From Meiothermus sp. (GTDB lineage Bacteria > Deinococcota > Deinococci > Deinococcales > Thermaceae), in contig BPIL01000001.1 in NCBI GenBank assembly GCA_026004095.1, positions 124,001 through 188,000 of the forward strand: a stretch of DNA of 64,000 nucleotides. Direction: 5' to 3'. The notes under the pieces were generated by a model. The model did no database searches, was not told where the DNA came from, and worked only from the letters and a program-made list of their open reading frames with translations. Both the position numbers and the translations under genes were made by a program. Positions 42,666 through 51,603 of the stretch are shown piece after piece; the stretch's first letter is position 1; each line of letters starts with the position of its first letter.

Positions 42666-43724
42666 ATGTACCGCCCCCGCCTCCTCACCCCCGGCCCTGT
42701 TGAACTCCACCCCAGGGCCCTCGAGGCCCTATCCCGCCCCCAGCTTCACCACCGCAGCGACGCGGCCCGGCAGATTTTCCTCCAGGCCAAGGCCGGGCTC
42801 GAGGCCGCCTTCAAAACCCAGGGCCAGGTCTTGCTGCTCACCGGCTCCGGCACCGCCGCCATGGACGCCCTGGTGCAGAACCTCTTTGCGCCGGGGGCGC
42901 GGGTGCTGGTGCCGGTGCACGGCAACTTCTCCGAGCGCTGGGCCAAAATTGCCCAGCAGGCCGGGCTAGAGGTAGTGCGCCTGGAGCTCGAGTGGGGCCG
43001 GGTGGTGCGCCCGGAACACCTGGAAAGCGCCCAGGGCCCCTTCGACGGCCTGCTCCTGACCCACTCCGAGTCCTCGACCGGGGCCCTCAACGACGTGCGC
43101 ACCCTGGCCCAGGCCTTCAAGGCCCGCTTCCCCGAGGGGCTGGTGGTGGTGGACGCCATCACCAGCCTGTTTGTGAGCGAGTTCGAGCTGGAGGGCTGGG
43201 GCCTGGACGCCGCCGCCTGCGGCTCGCAAAAAGGCATCATGTGCCCCCCAGGGCTGGGCTATGCGGCCCTCTCGCCCCGTGCGATCGAGCACCTCAAGCC
43301 TCGAGGCTTCTACCTGAACCTGGCCTCCGAGCTTAAGGTGCAGAGCGCGGGCGAGTCGGCCTGGACGCCGGCCATCAACCTGGTGGCTGCCACCGCCGCG
43401 GTGCTGGCGGAACTGCTGCCCCGGCTGCCCGAGCACATCGCCCTCAAACAGCGGCAGAACGAGATCCTCTACGCCACCGGCCAGGAGCTGGGCCTGAAGC
43501 CCGTGCCCGAGGTAAAAAGCCCCGCCACCACCTGCTTTTACCTGCCTGAGGGGGTAAGCTACGCCCAGATCAAGGAGGCCTTCGCCGCGCGGGGTGCCAC
43601 CATCATCGGCGGGCAGGGCCAGCTCAAGGGTAGGGTCTTTCGCCTCTCGCTGATGGGCTACTCCGACCTGTACGATGCGTATGCGGTGGCCCAGATGATG
43701 CGCGAGGCCCTGCGCTTCGATTAG
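42666..43724 (+). CDS. Class V aminotransferase (probable serine-pathway enzyme)
   Basis: A 352-residue PLP enzyme of the class V/serine-pyruvate or alanine-glyoxylate aminotransferase group. It begins RLLTPGPVELHPRALEALS, and contains LTHSESSTGALNDVRT, VVVDAITSLFVSEFEL and the PLP-lysine block CGSQKGIMCPPGLG (Lys near residue 193). It follows serA by 28 bp, so it may supply the phosphoserine aminotransferase step. Its own start box, TAAAAT (42653-42658), lies seven bases before the ATG and would give a leaderless transcript. The substrate is inferred from position only. Confidence 0.88.
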   Translation: MYRPRLLTPGPVELHPRALEALSRPQLHHRSDAARQIFLQAKAGLEAAFKTQGQVLLLTGSGTAAMDALVQNLFAPGARVLVPVHGNFSERWAKIAQQAGLEVVRLELEWGRVVRPEHLESAQGPFDGLLLTHSESSTGALNDVRTLAQAFKARFPEGLVVVDAITSLFVSEFELEGWGLDAAACGSQKGIMCPPGLGYAALSPRAIEHLKPRGFYLNLASELKVQSAGESAWTPAINLVAATAAVLAELLPRLPEHIALKQRQNEILYATGQELGLKPVPEVKSPATTCFYLPEGVSYAQIKEAFAARGATIIGGQGQLKGRVFRLSLMGYSDLYDAYAVAQMMREALRFD

Positions 43725-43763
43725 CGCGCTGGAAGAAGCTCGAGGCCCGAAAGGGGGTAAAGC

Positions 43764-44567
43764 ATGAAGGTTCAGGGCAAGGTGGTGGTGGTCACGGGCG
43801 GTGGCAGCGGCATGGGGCGGGCGCTGGTCTTGCGGCTGCTTAGCAAAGGGGCCCGGGTGGCGGCGGTGGATCTCAACGCGGCGAGCCTGCAAGAGACCGC
43901 CCAACTGGCCCAGGCCGCCGAACGGCTCTCAACCCACGTGCTCAACATCACCCAGCGCGAGGCGGTGGAGGCCCTGCCGGCCGAGGTGATGGCCCGGCAT
44001 GGGGTGGTGGACGGCCTGATCAACAACGCCGGCATCATCCAGCCCTTCGTGCAGGTCAACGACCTGGACTACAGCGCCATCGAGCGGGTCATGAACGTCA
44101 ACTTTTACGGCACCCTGTACATGACCAAGGCCTTTTTGCCGCACCTTTTGCAGCGCCCTGAGGCGCATATCGTGAACATCTCGAGCATGGGCGGCTTCTT
44201 GCCGGTGCCAGGCCAGAGCGTGTACGGGGCCTCCAAGGCGGCGGTCAAGCTCCTGAGCGAGGGCCTGTTCGCCGAGCTGCTCGACACCCCGGTGCGGGTG
44301 ACGGTGGTCTTTCCGGGGGCGGTGGCCACCAACATCACCGCCAACTCGGGGGTGGAAATCCGGGCTGCCGGGGGCCGTCGGCCGGCGGCCAGGCCCCTCG
44401 AGCCCGAGCGGGCCGCCCAGATCATTGTGGAGGGCATGGAGCAGAACCGCTTCCGGGTGCTGGTGGGCTCGGATGCCCGGCTGATGGACCTTCTCTACCG
44501 CCTATCCCCGGAGCGGGCCGCCCGTTTTATCTACCGGCAGATGCGTTCGCTGCTGGGCGAGTCCTAA
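43764..44567 (+). CDS. Short-chain dehydrogenase/reductase
   Basis: A classical SDR of 267 residues. The cofactor motif [19 protein letters not shown] (about 8-26; TGxxxGxG), NNAG in LINNAGI (about 90), the catalytic Ser in NISSMGG (about 138-144), and Tyr-x-x-x-Lys in [10 protein letters not shown] (about 153-162) are all in place. NAD(H) or NADP(H) preference and substrate are unknown. It ends four bases into the 3' end of the ubiA gene, tail to tail. Confidence 0.92.
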   Translation: MKVQGKVVVVTGGGSGMGRALVLRLLSKGARVAAVDLNAASLQETAQLAQAAERLSTHVLNITQREAVEALPAEVMARHGVVDGLINNAGIIQPFVQVNDLDYSAIERVMNVNFYGTLYMTKAFLPHLLQRPEAHIVNISSMGGFLPVPGQSVYGASKAAVKLLSEGLFAELLDTPVRVTVVFPGAVATNITANSGVEIRAAGGRRPAARPLEPERAAQIIVEGMEQNRFRVLVGSDARLMDLLYRLSPERAARFIYRQMRSLLGES

Positions 44568-45424
44568 ATCCAGGTATCCAGCAGAATCACCGCTAGCATC
44601 CCCAGGCTCACCACCACATTGGCCTGGAAGAAGGCCTGGTCTACCCTGCTCAGGTCATGGGGCTTTACCAGTTGATGCTCGTACCACAGCACCGCACCCA
44701 CCGCCAGCACCCCCACAAAGTACGGCCAGCCCGCGCCGCAGAGCAGGCCGGTTAGCAGAAAAAACCCGAAGGTGAGGGCGTGGCAGGCCTGGGCGATGCG
44801 CAGGGCGGTGGGGAGGCCAAAGCGGGCCGGCACGCTGTGGATACCGTTCTCGCGGTCGAACTGGTAGTCCTGGGTGGCGTAGAGGATGTCGAAGCCGGCC
44901 AGCCAGAAGGCCGTACCGGCCCACAGAGCGAACAAAGCGGGTTCAAAAGCCCCGGTAACGGCAATCCAGCCCCCGGCGGCGGCGGCCCCGATGGTCAGGC
45001 CCAGCCAGAAGTGGCACAGCCAGGTGAAGCGCTTGGTGTAGCTGTAGCCCACCAGAAAAAACACCGCCACCGGCAGCAGTTGCGCGGTGAGGGGGTTCAG
45101 GTTGAAGGCAGCCAGGGCCAGGAGCAGCAGGCCCACCACGGCCAGGGCCAGCACCTCGGCGGGTTTGACCAGCCCCCGGGGGAGGTGGCGTCCGGCGGTG
45201 CGGGGGTTGGCGGCGTCAATGGCGCGGTCAATCAGGCGGTTGAGGGCCATGGCCCCGGTGCGAGCGCCCACCATCGCCACCGTAACCCAGGCGAACACCT
45301 CCCAGCCCGGCCAGCCCCGGGCGGCCAGCAGCATACCGCCGTAGGCAAAGGGGAGGGCAAACAGGGTGTGCTCGAAGCGGACGAGCTCGAGGTAGGTTTT
45401 GAAGCGATGCGAGATAACCTGCAT
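44564..45424 (-). CDS. UbiA-family prenyltransferase (menaquinone, probably MqnP)
   Basis: A 286-residue integral-membrane prenyltransferase with about eight helices. The first Mg-PPi site is [18 protein letters not shown] (about 62-79) and the second is [21 protein letters not shown] (about 174-194), the UbiA superfamily pair. 4-hydroxybenzoate-type sequence pattern; since Thermaceae make menaquinone by the futalosine route, the likely role is MqnP prenylation of a naphthoate. It ends tail to tail with the SDR gene and lies downstream of a sulfurtransferase gene in the same direction. Confidence 0.88.
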   Translation of the reverse strand: MQVISHRFKTYLELVRFEHTLFALPFAYGGMLLAARGWPGWEVFAWVTVAMVGARTGAMALNRLIDRAIDAANPRTAGRHLPRGLVKPAEVLALAVVGLLLLALAAFNLNPLTAQLLPVAVFFLVGYSYTKRFTWLCHFWLGLTIGAAAAGGWIAVTGAFEPALFALWAGTAFWLAGFDILYATQDYQFDRENGIHSVPARFGLPTALRIAQACHALTFGFFLLTGLLCGAGWPYFVGVLAVGAVLWYEHQLVKPHDLSRVDQAFFQANVVVSLGMLAVILLDTWI

Positions 45425-45457
45425 ATCCTGAGGGCCAGTTTACCCTGGGCCGGGGGT

Positions 45458-46294
45458 TTATTCTGGGCCTCTGGCTACCGGACGGCTGGGGTCGGAGACC
45501 CAGTCGCTCCAGGAACCGGCGTAAAGCCGGGCCTGTTTGCCTGCTAGCTCCAGCGCCAGCACGTTGGTCGCGGCCGAGACGCCCGAGCCGCAGTAGACGA
45601 TAATCTCGCCCTCGAGGCCCTCGAAACGTTTTCGCTGTTCTTCGGCGGGTTTGAACCTGCCCGAGGCCTCCAGGCCGTCCAGCCAGTTGCGGTTGATGGC
45701 CCCCGGAATGTGGCCGGCCACCGGGTCTATGGGCTCCACCTCCCCCCGGTAGCGCTCGGGGGCCCTGGAATCTATCAGCACCGTACCTGCCGGGCGATGG
45801 GCTACAAAATCGGCGTCCACCACCATCTCGGGCCGGGGGTGGGGCTTGAAGGTGGTGGGGGCATACTCAACCGCCGCGGTAGAAACCTCGTACCCCGCCG
45901 CTTGCCAGGCTCCGATGCCGCCGTCCAGCACGGCCACCTGCTCGTGGCCCAGCCAGCGCAGGAGCCACCACAGGCGCGGAGCATACATGCCGCCCGCGGG
46001 GGGGTCGTCGTAGGCCACCACAAAATGCTCGTTGCCGATACCGGCCCTGCCCAGGGTCTGGGCCAGGGCCTCTGGGGTGGGCAGGGGATGGCGGCCCCCC
46101 CGGCGGTCGGGCCGCACCGGCGCCGAGAGGTCTTGTTCCAGGTCGAGGAACAGGGCGCCGGGGAGGTGCCCGGCTGCATAGGCCTGCCGACCGGCCAGGG
46201 GGTCTTGTAAGGAAAAGCGACAGTCCACAATCCGGAGCCGCTCGTCGCCTAGGTGATCGTGCAGCCATTGGGCGCTGACCAGGGGAGAACGCAT
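45458..46294 (-). CDS. Two-domain rhodanese sulfurtransferase
   Basis: A 278-residue protein with two rhodanese domains. The inactive N-terminal domain starts [21 protein letters not shown]; the active C-terminal domain holds the loop [20 protein letters not shown] with the catalytic Cys near residue 237. The CGSGVSA loop is nearest to 3-mercaptopyruvate sulfurtransferase types, but thiosulfate can also be used by relatives. It precedes the ubiA gene by 33 bp in the same direction. Confidence 0.92.
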   Translation of the reverse strand: MRSPLVSAQWLHDHLGDERLRIVDCRFSLQDPLAGRQAYAAGHLPGALFLDLEQDLSAPVRPDRRGGRHPLPTPEALAQTLGRAGIGNEHFVVAYDDPPAGGMYAPRLWWLLRWLGHEQVAVLDGGIGAWQAAGYEVSTAAVEYAPTTFKPHPRPEMVVDADFVAHRPAGTVLIDSRAPERYRGEVEPIDPVAGHIPGAINRNWLDGLEASGRFKPAEEQRKRFEGLEGEIIVYCGSGVSAATNVLALELAGKQARLYAGSWSDWVSDPSRPVARGPE

Positions 46295-46363
46295 GCCAAC
46301 AGCCTAACACTGCCAGCAGAGACGGATTGTGCTGGCCCAGCGCCCATCGGGTAATCTAGGGCC

Positions 46364-47344
46364 ATGCAAACCTTCAAGGCACTGGTGGTGGAATCGGGCG
46401 ACCCCTACACCGCCCAGATCCGGCAGGCCCGCCTGGACGAGCTGCCGCCGGGTGAGGTGCTGGTGCGGGTGGCCTACAGCAGCCTCAATTACAAGGACGG
46501 CCTGGCCATTACCGGCGCGGGCAAGGTGATCCGCAATTTCCCCATGGTTCCGGGCATTGACCTGGCCGGCACGGTGCTGGAGTCGGCCTCGCCGGAGTAC
46601 AAACCCGGCGACCCGGTGATCCTGACCGGCTGGGGGGTGGGGGAGCGGCACTGGGGCGGGCTCTCGGAGCTGGCTCGAGTACGCGCGGAGTGGTTGGTGC
46701 CCCTGCCCGAAGGGCTCACCTTGCAGCAGGCCATGGGCATCGGTACGGCGGGTTTTACCGCCATGCTGGCGGTGATGGCCCTCGAGGCCCATTCCATAGA
46801 CCCCGCCAGAGAAGTGCTGGTCACCGGTGCAGCCGGGGGGGTGGGCAGCCTGGCCGTGGCGTTGCTGGCCCAGCGGGGTTACCGGGTGGTGGCCTCCACA
46901 GGCCGCCTGAGCGAAGAAGCCTATCTGAAGTCGTTGGGCGCCAGCGAGATTCTGGATCGCGCGGTGCTCAGCGCGCCTGGCAAACCCCTCGAGTCCGAAC
47001 GCTTTGGCGGGGCGGTGGACACCGTGGGCGGGGCGGTGCTGGCCGGGGTGCTGCCGCGCATGGCCTACGGCGGCAGTGTGGCGGCCTGCGGCAACGCCGG
47101 TGGGGCGAAGCTCGAGACCACCGTCTTCCCCTTTATTCTGCGCGGGGTTAACCTGCTGGGCATTGACTCGGTGATGTGCCCCAAAGAAAAGCGCCTCCTG
47201 GCCTGGCAGCGCCTGGCCCGCGAACTGCCCAAGCCCTTGCTGGAAGCCACCCTGCAAACCGTAGGCCTGGAGGAAGTACCGGTGCTGGCCCAGGCCATCC
47301 TGCAGGGTCGGGTGCGGGGGCGGGTGGTGGTAAAGCTGGACTGA
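46364..47344 (+). CDS. Acryloyl-CoA reductase/quinone oxidoreductase family (YhdH/AcuI-like)
   Basis: A 326-residue zinc-independent medium-chain reductase. It has the YhdH pattern YSSLNYKDGLAITGAGKVI (about 43-61), PGIDLAGTV, GWGVGERHWGG (about 87-97) and the NADPH motif [17 protein letters not shown] (about 154-170). The family reduces acryloyl-CoA and related enones. A TAATCT box (46352-46357) lies six bases before the ATG, so the mRNA is probably leaderless. plsC begins 62 bp downstream. Confidence 0.9.
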   Translation: MQTFKALVVESGDPYTAQIRQARLDELPPGEVLVRVAYSSLNYKDGLAITGAGKVIRNFPMVPGIDLAGTVLESASPEYKPGDPVILTGWGVGERHWGGLSELARVRAEWLVPLPEGLTLQQAMGIGTAGFTAMLAVMALEAHSIDPAREVLVTGAAGGVGSLAVALLAQRGYRVVASTGRLSEEAYLKSLGASEILDRAVLSAPGKPLESERFGGAVDTVGGAVLAGVLPRMAYGGSVAACGNAGGAKLETTVFPFILRGVNLLGIDSVMCPKEKRLLAWQRLARELPKPLLEATLQTVGLEEVPVLAQAILQGRVRGRVVVKLD

Positions 47345-47406
47345 ACTCCCTGCTCTCGTGTTTGCGCGGTGCTCAAACCGGGCTTTGTGCTTATGATGGT
47401 TGGGCC

Positions 47407-48048
47407 ATGTACGAGTACGGCTTGGGCGTGTACAAGGTCTGTAAGGTGATTGCGCGCTTCTTGCTTCAGGTCTTGTTTGGCCTGAAGGTGGAAGGGGCCG
47501 AGAAAATTCCCAAGGAAGGCCCGGTGATTCTAGCTTCTAACCACATGTCCTTCCTCGATCCGGTGGTGATGGGGGTGGCCTGCCCTCGGGTGGTGAGCTA
47601 CATGTCGCGCGACGATGTGTTCAACTACCCCATCCTGCGCTGGCTTTTACCGCGCCTGTACGTGATTCCGGTCTCGAGGGGCTCGGGGGACTTGGGAGCG
47701 ATTAAGGCCGCCATTCGCGTGCTCAAAAACGGTATGGCCTTTGGCATCTTTCCCGAGGGACGCCGCAGCCGTACCGGTTTTATCGAACCCTTCAAAACCG
47801 GCGCGGCGGCCATTGCCCTGCGCACGGGCGCGGTGATTGTTCCAGCCGCCATCATCGGCAGCGATAAAGCCTGGCCGGTGGGTAAGGGGCCGCGCCTGCG
47901 CCGCGCGGTTCGGGTGGTGTTCGGGGATCCCATCGTGCTACCTCCCGGCAAGCCCGACCACCAGACCCTGGAAGAGGTCACACACCGCCTCGAGGCCGCT
48001 GTGACCGCACTTTTACCCCCCGAGTACCACAGAAAACCCACGGTTTAG
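47407..48048 (+). CDS. plsC: 1-acyl-sn-glycerol-3-phosphate acyltransferase
   Basis: A 213-residue membrane-associated acyltransferase that completes phosphatidic acid. The catalytic HxxxxD is in SNHMSFLDPVV (about 45-53), the substrate block is FGIFPEGRRSRTG (about 117-129), and VPAAIIGSDKAWP follows. Slightly shorter than the 240-residue average but complete. Start at 47407, with TATGAT at 47391-47396 about ten bases before. A strong HU promoter lies just after it. Confidence 0.92.
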   Translation: MYEYGLGVYKVCKVIARFLLQVLFGLKVEGAEKIPKEGPVILASNHMSFLDPVVMGVACPRVVSYMSRDDVFNYPILRWLLPRLYVIPVSRGSGDLGAIKAAIRVLKNGMAFGIFPEGRRSRTGFIEPFKTGAAAIALRTGAVIVPAAIIGSDKAWPVGKGPRLRRAVRVVFGDPIVLPPGKPDHQTLEEVTHRLEAAVTALLPPEYHRKPTV

Positions 48049-48092
48049 GCATTCTGTTTGAAACGAAATTGCCTCGAACACTGCTCTGGTGG

Positions 48093-48122
48093 TTGCAATT
48101 TGTAGATTGGCTGTGATACACT
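48093..48122 (+). promoter_or_regulatory. Promoter of the HU gene
   Basis: TTGCAA (48093-48098), 18-bp spacer, TACACT (48117-48122). It lies 33 bp before the HU start. Confidence 0.75.
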
Positions 48123-48140
48123 CCGTGCTGAAGGGAAAAT

Positions 48141-48149
48141 AAAGGAGGT
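48141..48149 (+). promoter_or_regulatory. Strong ribosome binding site of the HU gene
   Basis: AAAGGAGGT, an unusually complete match to the anti-Shine-Dalgarno sequence, six bases before ATG at 48156. It contrasts with the leaderless starts of many neighbours and fits high expression. Confidence 0.85.
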
Positions 48150-48155
48150 AACAGT

Positions 48156-48458
48156 ATGGCACGAGCTGCAGCAAAGAAAACCAAAACCAAAGCCGACCTG
48201 ATTGACCAGGTAGCCGCTACTGCCGGTTTGAAGAAGAAGGACGCCAAAGCCGCTGTGGACGCTTTCCTGAGCAAAGTCGAAGAAGCCCTCAAGGCCGGTA
48301 ATAAAGTGCAGTTGACCGGCTTCGGCACCTTCGAAGTGCGCAGCCGCAAAGCCCGCACCGGCGTGAAGCCCGGCACCACCCAAAAAATCAAGATTCCCGC
48401 TTCCAAGTACCCTGCCTTCAAACCCGGCAAAGCCCTGAAGGAAACCGTCAAGAAATAA
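48156..48458 (+). CDS. hup: DNA-binding protein HU
   Basis: A 100-residue HU/IHF-family chromatin protein. It has a Lys/Ala-rich N-terminal extension (MARAAAKKTKTK), then KADLIDQVAATAGLKKKDAK and the DNA-binding arm with VQLTGFGTFEVRSRKARTG (about 50-68), ending in KIPASKYPAFKPGKALKE. The N-terminal extension resembles that of Deinococcus/Thermus HU. It is a single-gene unit with its own promoter and terminator and should be abundant. Confidence 0.95.
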   Translation: MARAAAKKTKTKADLIDQVAATAGLKKKDAKAAVDAFLSKVEEALKAGNKVQLTGFGTFEVRSRKARTGVKPGTTQKIKIPASKYPAFKPGKALKETVKK

Positions 48459-48473
48459 ACAGGCAGTCCCTTC

Positions 48474-48506
48474 CAATAGAGGAGGCTTTAGCCTCCTCTA
48501 TTGATT
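48474..48506 (+). terminator. Terminator after HU
   Basis: A perfect 13-bp stem (CAATAGAGGAGGC at 48474-48486, complement at 48491-48503) with a TTTA loop, followed by ATTTCTG. The T tract is short, but the stem is strong. Confidence 0.75.
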
Positions 48507-48528
48507 TCTGTGCTGATATGCATCAATG

Positions 48529-48589
48529 CTTTTTTCGATCGGCTTGAGTCCTTTACTTCTGACTGCGCGTAGCGGCGAAGGATTCAAGC
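48529..48589. repeat. Dispersed two-hairpin repeat, copy C (shortened)
   Basis: Starts with ATGCTTTT, as at the end of hairpin 1 in copy A, lacks hairpin 1 and part of the linker, and keeps hairpin 2: GGCTTGAGTCCTT (48541-48553) with GAAGGATTCAAGC (48577-48589). It is a deletion derivative of the same element as copies A and B. Confidence 0.7.
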
Positions 48590-48636
48590 GGAGACGGTCG
48601 ATCGAGCGGCCTTTGGTTTTTCTACCCGTAGAAAGC

Positions 48637-49080
48637 TCACCCCAGGCGCAGCAATGGCCGCCACCAGGGGATGGCCAGCAACACCAGGGCTACGCTCAGC
48701 CCGTACCAGATCAGGGCTTGGCGGTGCTTGAGTAGGGCATCGGTGGCCTTTTTGACGCGAACGTTGCCCAGATGCGCCAGTACCACGGCGGCGATCATCA
48801 GCACCCAGTGTTCGGCGATAAAAAAGCGGGTTTGGCTGTTTTGCATGGCCGCGCCTGGGTTGTTCAGTGCGCTTTGCACGAAGGGACTCAGCAGCATCAA
48901 CAAAACGCCCAGAAGCAGTTGGAGATCCATCAGACCGGTATACATCTGGCCGGCGCGGCGATCCGTGGCTGTATAGCCTTGGTTTTTGAGCCCCATGACG
49001 CTTCGGTAGATCAGGTACGTTGCAGCGAGCAGCACCAGCCAGCGGGCGATGTTGTGGAAAGAGAGCAGAAACTCGTACAT
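48637..49080 (-). CDS. Four-helix hypothetical membrane protein
   Basis: A 147-residue protein with four hydrophobic segments (about 11-30, 53-72, 89-106 and 121-138). His residues lie at HNIARWL near the N-terminus and EHW and AHLG in the third helix region; these could be haem or metal ligands, but no cytochrome signature is present. Family not recognised. The gene is convergent with HU, with repeat C between. Confidence 0.75.
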   Translation of the reverse strand: MYEFLLSFHNIARWLVLLAATYLIYRSVMGLKNQGYTATDRRAGQMYTGLMDLQLLLGVLLMLLSPFVQSALNNPGAAMQNSQTRFFIAEHWVLMIAAVVLAHLGNVRVKKATDALLKHRQALIWYGLSVALVLLAIPWWRPLLRLG

Positions 49081-49207
49081 ACGTCTATCCTACAGCCCAA
49101 TGGGTGTGGCCTGGCCTGGGTAACGAAGGCCGGGTAGGCAGCATGCAAGACGACGATGTAGGCTCGAGGCCTGCTTTATTGCAAAATACCTGCGTTATGC
49201 GTGCTGG

Positions 49208-49828
49208 CTACTGCCAGCGCACCACCCGCTGTAGGTCGTGGCGGTGGTGTTCGAAGCCGGTTTCATCGGCGATGCCAATGGGTAGCAGGGCGGTGATGGC
49301 AACATGTGGAGGCAAGTTCAGGATTTCTTTGACCTTGCTCGCATTGAACCCGCCCATTGGCACGGTGTCGTAGCCATAGGAGCGAGCGATCAACATCAAG
49401 AAGGCCAGCAGAATGAATCCCTGGGCCTTACCCCAGTTTTCGCGCTCCTCGTCGCTTTTGTTTTCCCAGGCTTTGCGCAGATTAGCGGCCCGAATGTGTT
49501 TTTGCTCCTCGGGAAAGCCAGGATGGAGGGTTTCTTCCACGTGCTCGAGGGTATCCTTCATATCGCTATATATCACCAACACCGCAGGGGCCGAGCTGAC
49601 TTGGGCCTGGTTGTTGGCGGCTTCGCGCAGCCGCTCCTTGAGTTCGGGATTCTGCACCACTACCACCCGCCAGGGCTGGAGGTTGTTGGAGCTGGGTGCT
49701 TTGAGCGCTAGCGACAAGATTTCCTCCAGCACTTCTTTGGGAATGGGCTGGGCTTTGAACTTGCGGATGCTACGACGGGTAAGCACCGCGTCTTTGACCG
49801 AGAGGATGCGCTGGCCTACTGCTTCCAT
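49208..49828 (-). CDS. Nitroreductase family protein
   Basis: A 206-residue FMN-dependent oxidoreductase. TRRSIRKFKAQPIP (about 13-26, FMN phosphate contacts RRS), APSSNNLQPWRVVVV (about 39-53) and YDTVPMGGFNASKVKEILNLP (about 150-170) are family blocks. Substrate unknown (nitro, quinone or flavin reduction). Start at the ATG at 49828; a GTG four codons upstream is possible. It lies downstream of an AT-rich interval of about 120 bp (49860-49980). Confidence 0.9.
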   Translation of the reverse strand: MEAVGQRILSVKDAVLTRRSIRKFKAQPIPKEVLEEILSLALKAPSSNNLQPWRVVVVQNPELKERLREAANNQAQVSSAPAVLVIYSDMKDTLEHVEETLHPGFPEEQKHIRAANLRKAWENKSDEERENWGKAQGFILLAFLMLIARSYGYDTVPMGGFNASKVKEILNLPPHVAITALLPIGIADETGFEHHRHDLQRVVRWQ

Positions 49829-49978
49829 ACAGGGGCTCACTCTAACGGATGGCTCTTAACCAACCATGCTTCACTTTACAATTTATAGTTTGGCGGCAGG
49901 GGGATTTCTTGTATATCGCTTTTCATTTTTGAATAGTCTGTTATAATTGTCTTTAGCGCGGGAGATACCCCGCCTATT

Positions 49979-50713
49979 TTATTTTTGACTGGGCAGGCCA
50001 ACCGCCTCGTAGAGGGCACTGATCTCATCTGGGGTAAGTTGGCGGCTGGCCCCAGGGGGCAGGTTGGGCGGAAGCTGGAGCGGCCCAAAGGCCAGGCGTT
50101 TGAGGTAGGTTACCTGGTTGCCGCGAGCAGCGAACATTCGCTTGACCTGGTGAAACCGACCCTCGCGAATAACGAGTTCAACCTTACGAGGGTCGGAGCC
50201 CAGGTACAGCTCTGCGGGCTGGAGCGGCTCGCCGTCGAGCTCGAGCGTACCCGCTGCAAAGACCGCGACATCCTCGGGGGTTGCGGGGCTGGCTAACTCC
50301 ACATAGTAGCGCTTGGTTACCTTCCAGCGCGGATGGGTGAGCCGGTGCAATAGCTCACCGTCGGTGGTGAGCAGCAAAAGGCCCTCGGTGTCTTTGTCCA
50401 GGCGCCCCACGGGCATCCAGTCGTTGCGCCAGAACTCTTCGGGCAGGAGGGCCGTGATGGGGGTGCCGCTGGGGTCTTTGGTGGAGGTGATGTAGCCGGC
50501 GGGTTTGTTGAGCAGAAGGTAAAAGAATTTTTGATATGCCAGTGGCTTCCCAGCCACCTCGATGCGGGCCTGGTCGGGGTCAAACTTGAGGCCTGCATCG
50601 GTGATGATCTCGCCATTAATGGTAATCAGACCTGCTCGAGCCAGCCGGTGTATCTCTTTGCGGCTGCCCACGCCCAGGTGCCCTAACACTTTGTCTAAAC
50701 GCTCGCGGGCCAT
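49979..50713 (-). CDS. RNA pseudouridine synthase (RsuA/RluB family)
   Basis: A 244-residue enzyme with an S4 RNA-binding domain (about 1-60, RLDKVLGHLGVGSRKEIHRL) and a pseudouridine synthase core. The catalytic Asp is in GRLDKDTEGLLLLTTDGEL (about 102-120); VKRMFAARGNQVTYLKR lies near the C-terminus. The likely substrate is ribosomal RNA; whether 16S or 23S cannot be told. Just upstream of its start lies a terminator that ends the preceding regulator transcript. Confidence 0.92.
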   Translation of the reverse strand: MARERLDKVLGHLGVGSRKEIHRLARAGLITINGEIITDAGLKFDPDQARIEVAGKPLAYQKFFYLLLNKPAGYITSTKDPSGTPITALLPEEFWRNDWMPVGRLDKDTEGLLLLTTDGELLHRLTHPRWKVTKRYYVELASPATPEDVAVFAAGTLELDGEPLQPAELYLGSDPRKVELVIREGRFHQVKRMFAARGNQVTYLKRLAFGPLQLPPNLPPGASRQLTPDEISALYEAVGLPSQK

Positions 50714-50721
50714 GTTAAATG

Positions 50722-50742
50722 AAAAACCCCCGATTGCCGGGG
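50722..50742 (-). terminator. Terminator after the HTH regulator
   Basis: Minus strand arms CCCCG (50742-50738) and CGGGG (50732-50728) with a five-base loop, then G-TTTTT (to 50722). It lies 115 bp past the regulator stop, directly before the pseudouridine synthase start. Confidence 0.7.
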
Positions 50743-50856
50743 CTTATAAAAACAAGATACACCCATATGCGCTATACGTCAAGGTTATGCAGGGCTGTGG
50801 GGGTAAGCTAACGCAAACCCCCGGACAGACCTGTCCTGAGGCCATAACTTTGCGCG

Positions 50857-51501
50857 TCAGGTCTCGAGGGTCGGTGCCAGGCCCAGATGGAGCACATATT
50901 TTTCTGTACCATTCCGGTGGGCATAGCGTTCATAGAGTTCCCAAAGGTCGCGCTGCAGGGCTTTGGCATCGTGTCTATCCAGCATCAGACCCCCGTTCCA
51001 GAGATTGAGAACGGCTGGGTGTTGGGGGTTTAGGTGTTCGGGTGGGCTTGATTCATCCTCGAGGTCGGAGCCCCAGACCAGCAGCCCATCGGCGTTGCGG
51101 TAGACCACGATTTCCGATCCGTACTCGTGCGCTCTAAGGGCTTTTTGCAGGCTGCGCTCGAGGCGGGCTTTCCAGAAAGCATGGCCGGTTAAGTTTTCTA
51201 GGAGGCGCTGGGGTATCAGTTCCAGAGGAACGCGGAAAGAGCTAGAGGTGGCCTGGTAGTGCTTGACGGGCCGCCCCCGTCTTTTGGAGACTGCCGCTAC
51301 TTCCAATAAGCCGGCCTTGAGCATCTGCAGAACCCGGTAATGCATGGTCTGAATGGGTAGTTTGAACTCCTCGGCAGCGGCTTTGACCGGGGTGGGGCCG
51401 CGCATAAAGGGCTTGAGGAATACGGCGGCCTCGGGATCGGCCAGAATACGGGCGGCCAGCGCGTTATCGACCAAATGTGCCCTGGGCGTTGTTTGGAGCA
51501 T
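50857..51501 (-). CDS. Winged-helix transcriptional regulator
   Basis: A 214-residue protein with an N-terminal winged helix (about 20-85): VKAAAEEFKLPIQTMHYRVL is the recognition region and KRRGRPVKHYQA a basic wing. The C-terminal part (about 90-214) is a ligand or dimerisation region I cannot name. It is divergent from an MFS exporter gene across about 100 bp that contain a perfect inverted repeat, so it probably controls that gene and itself. A TAGCAT sequence six bases before the ATG would give a leaderless mRNA. Confidence 0.8.
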   Translation of the reverse strand: MLQTTPRAHLVDNALAARILADPEAAVFLKPFMRGPTPVKAAAEEFKLPIQTMHYRVLQMLKAGLLEVAAVSKRRGRPVKHYQATSSSFRVPLELIPQRLLENLTGHAFWKARLERSLQKALRAHEYGSEIVVYRNADGLLVWGSDLEDESSPPEHLNPQHPAVLNLWNGGLMLDRHDAKALQRDLWELYERYAHRNGTEKYVLHLGLAPTLET

Positions 51502-51510
51502 ATTTTTATG

Positions 51511-51542
51511 CTACTCCAGGTTTTGTATTTTTTGTGGAGTAG
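51511..51542. promoter_or_regulatory. Inverted repeat between regulator and exporter genes
   Basis: CTACTCCA (51511-51518) and TGGAGTAG (51535-51542), perfect 8-bp arms with a 16-bp AT-rich centre. Centre-to-centre distance of the arms is 24 bp, just over two helix turns, as for a dimeric regulator bound on one face. Confidence 0.65.
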
Positions 51543-51603
51543 ACTTTGCCTACACTTGAACCAGGAAAGGAATTCGGAGGTTAACGTACCTTTTGACAGC
51601 GCT

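Noticed and set aside
49876..49926. 16-codon minus-strand ORF in an AT-rich gap upstream of the nitroreductase gene
   Set aside because: Too short to support by sequence alone; no ribosome site and no regulatory layout typical of a leader peptide.
49942..49983. Short plus-strand RNA from a TATAAT box to a GCGGG/CCCGC hairpin
   Set aside because: The -35 is poor and the transcript would be only about 30 nt; the hairpin more likely belongs to the 3' end of the pseudouridine synthase gene.
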